Source of the DNA: JANRIG01 sp033765235
Lineage (GTDB): Bacteria > Bacteroidota > Bacteroidia > Cytophagales > UBA9547
DNA: 64,000 nt
Reading direction: 5' to 3'
NCBI GenBank assembly: GCA_033765235.1
Contig: JANRIG010000039.1
Coordinates: forward strand, 124,001 to 188,000
Part shown: piece after piece, positions 62,248 through 64,000 of the stretch
Position numbering within the stretch: position 1 is the first letter of the stretch
Layout of the letters: every line of letters starts with the position of its first letter
Program-made: the position numbers and the translations under genes
The notes under the pieces: model-generated
Told to the model about the DNA's origin: nothing
The model's database searches: none
The model's input: only the letters and a program-made list of their open reading frames with translations

Positions 62248-64000
62248 TTACTCCATGACCATGAGCTTGTGATAACTGCCTGTGGCAGTAGCCAAGGTCA
62301 CACGATATATGCCTTTGGGCAAGTGCGAAATATTGACTTTGGCACTACCGGCAAAGTTTTTGATGATTTTGCTATACAGGTCTGCCCCACTTTGGTTCAT
62401 CACATATACGGTTATGTCTTGTCCGGCTACAGGCATATACTCTATCTCAAAATTACCATCGTTGGGGTTGGGAATGAGTCTTAAGATTTCTAAATCTTGT
62501 ACCTTACTAGCAATACCTGATAGTGTACTCACATTGTATGGGATAGCTATAGTAGAAGTGATGGTACTATTTATTACAGATGTTGCTTTTACTTTTAAGG
62601 TGTCAGTACCCACTTGTATAGCACTCACTGCCAACATATTACCTGATAATGTTTGTAAGCTCACCAAACTGCTTCCCTGTAGTACTTGCCATATTACATC
62701 TTGTACAGCTATTGATGGCAAAATAACTGACGTAAGTGTAGTGATGCCGTTCAATACCGTGATTGTATTTGAAGCAGAATTAATACTTAGTGATTGTGGC
62801 ATCGCAGTTTGTCCTGAAATACTTATTATTTTTATACTTTTTACACTATTATTTGCAGTCAAAGTGCCAGTTACAGTTATTGTACCATTGAGACCTGTGG
62901 CAATTACCAAACCATTGGAAGTAATAGATACTGTAGCTGTAGGGTCACTTGTTGCATAAGTCCATGTGAGCTGACCTGGTGTGATGCATGAGTTTGACGA
63001 AGATACACCCAGTTGTAAGTTTCCTTTATCAGAGGATATGCTACCTGCACCTGTGAGCGTAATGGTGGAGGTACTTAGGCTTAGATTTAGTACCTGTGTA
63101 GATTTTATATTAAATGATGAGTTAGAAATGGCAGTTACAGTCACTACTCCGTTGCCATAGGCTACGAGTTGGTTATTCACCACTCCTGCCAAGCTACTGG
63201 GGCTCACCACCCATGTAATGTCTTTAATGGTAGCATTAGAGGGTTGTATATCTGTGATTATACTGCTGCATCCGCCTGCACCCGATGTCACAGTAAAGTT
63301 AAGTGAAGATACAGTAACCGGTTGGTATGAGATACGATAGAGCCCGTTGAGCCCTGCCGATAAGCTGCGAGTCATGTAATACATTTGATTATCAGTACCA
63401 ACTTCTAAGAAAAGTGCACCTATTCCTGTACTTGTGTTGCCTACATTGCTTGCTAAACCTTGTGCAAAATTTACTACATTATTGCTATTATCAAAGTCAA
63501 CAGTATTAATCCAACCGTTGCAAAAGTCCATATAAAAATATTTGCCGTGATATTGACTTGGCCATGCATTGACACCCGATACCGTACTGTAAAATACTCC
63601 TCCTGTAATAGCACAACCTGCTGTTGTCCCTGATTTTACAGTACAACTTGGAAGATTTGCACAATGACCATAATAATAGATAGGATTTACATAAGCAGAG
63701 TTACCTGAATTGCCCTCAACAGAAGGCCAACCAAAATGTTTGCCGCTTGTAGGTGTTACTTTATTTATTTCTTCCCTTGCACTTTGGTTACTTGACCCTA
63801 TGTCATTAATATAAATATCACTTGTACCGGGCTTGAAATGCATAGTAAATGGGTTTCTGAAACCTCTTGCATATATGTATTTTTGCGGACCATAAACGGG
63901 GGTAGGAGTAGTATAATATGGATTATCAGTAGGTGCTGAGCCATCTTTGTTAATTCTTAGTAGTTTACCAAAGTAGCAATTCCAGTTATCAGCCCATTGA
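62248..64000 (-). CDS. Secreted sugar-dehydrogenase-like T9SS protein (5' truncated by window)
   Basis: The frame is open to the window edge, so the start is missing. Reading from the edge, residues GKLLRINKDGSAP and IYARGFRNPFTMHF are those of the glucose/sorbosone dehydrogenase (PQQ-type, SGL) propeller. They are followed by HFGWPSVEGN, a GGVFY strand and CNGWINTVDFD. After the propeller come at least three BIG2-like beta domains with TWxVSPSSLAGV-type and TVTGTL motifs. The C-terminus is a type A T9SS sorting domain (LEILRLIPNPNDGNFEIEY, GIYRVTLA, KLMVME). It is predicted to be an exported surface enzyme or binding protein; whether catalytic residues remain cannot be judged from this part. 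Confidence 0.88.
   Translation of the reverse strand, partial: QWADNWNCYFGKLLRINKDGSAPTDNPYYTTPTPVYGPQKYIYARGFRNPFTMHFKPGTSDIYINDIGSSNQSAREEINKVTPTSGKHFGWPSVEGNSGNSAYVNPIYYYGHCANLPSCTVKSGTTAGCAITGGVFYSTVSGVNAWPSQYHGKYFYMDFCNGWINTVDFDNSNNVVNFAQGLASNVGNTSTGIGALFLEVGTDNQMYYMTRSLSAGLNGLYRISYQPVTVSSLNFTVTSGAGGCSSIITDIQPSNATIKDITWVVSPSSLAGVVNNQLVAYGNGVVTVTAISNSSFNIKSTQVLNLSLSTSTITLTGAGSISSDKGNLQLGVSSSNSCITPGQLTWTYATSDPTATVSITSNGLVIATGLNGTITVTGTLTANNSVKSIKIISISGQTAMPQSLSINSASNTITVLNGITTLTSVILPSIAVQDVIWQVLQGSSLVSLQTLSGNMLAVSAIQVGTDTLKVKATSVINSTITSTIAIPYNVSTLSGIASKVQDLEILRLIPNPNDGNFEIEYMPVAGQDITVYVMNQSGADLYSKIIKNFAGSAKVNISHLPKGIYRVTLATATGSYHKLMVME

Overview
The window reads as an AT-rich chromosome segment of a Bacteroidota bacterium. 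Several independent signs agree. Promoters match the Bacteroidota -7 box TAnnTTTG and genes lack Shine-Dalgarno sequences. Two large secreted proteins end in type IX secretion system (T9SS) C-terminal sorting domains. The ornithine-type transcarbamylase belongs to the N-succinylornithine class. There is a TonB-dependent receptor, a 7TMR-DISM regulator, menaquinone synthesis (menB) and numerous small outer-membrane beta-barrel proteins. No rRNA, tRNA, CRISPR array, prophage or complete insertion sequence was seen.

Layout. 1-4780: 3' end of era, then cysS, lysS and an MFS exporter. 4781-5322: intergenic repeats. 5323-15302: a probable three-gene surface operon made of a 2764-residue T9SS cargo protein, a lipoprotein and an outer-membrane barrel. 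15490-19052: rnhB, a radical SAM/SPASM protein, a barrel protein and a membrane histidine kinase, packed head to tail and closed by a terminator. 19291-28089 (minus): succinylornithine transcarbamylase, an Rpn-type nuclease, then radC, an EamA transporter, a bacilliredoxin and a DUF59 Fe-S assembly protein, then an RNA methyltransferase with a 7TMR/SpoIIE phosphatase, then tsf. 28231-30911: GT2, a membrane-anchored periplasmic protein and a GT-C-like membrane protein. 31358-36074: MetF-like protein, beta-CASP nuclease, M16 peptidase, ispF and rfbC. 36085-44537 (minus): TonB receptor, a decayed barrel pseudogene, a CE7-type esterase, frr, pyrH, an aminotransferase and pheA. 44623-50910: rsmI, a 1414-residue secreted TPR-CHAT protein, a Nudix hydrolase and a second decayed barrel pseudogene. 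50927-53696 (minus): Na+/solute symporter, ppnP and menB. 53891-62222: lipoprotein with NDP-sugar epimerase, folE, DUF3467, MBL hydrolase, an unknown protein, M16 peptidase, rsmG (minus), a small membrane protein, a Gfo/Idh oxidoreductase and a methyltransferase. 62248-64000 (minus): C-terminal part of a secreted sugar-dehydrogenase-like T9SS cargo, open at the window edge.

Most genes are housekeeping: translation (cysS, lysS, tsf, frr, rsmI, rsmG), nucleotide and cofactor supply (pyrH, folE, menB, ispF) and amino acids (argF', pheA). The accessory content lies at the cell surface. The most notable items are the giant cargo protein built from three modules, each an IPT/TIG region plus exactly seven FG-GAP-like blades; the secreted TPR-CHAT protease-like protein; at least four genes whose -7 box lies 4-5 nt before the start codon, which predicts leaderless mRNAs; a Val at the substrate-selecting position of the transcarbamylase; two barrel-protein pseudogenes; and a small unknown protein whose secondary-structure pattern resembles the DNA polymerase III psi subunit. 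All family assignments come from reading motifs by eye, without database searches.
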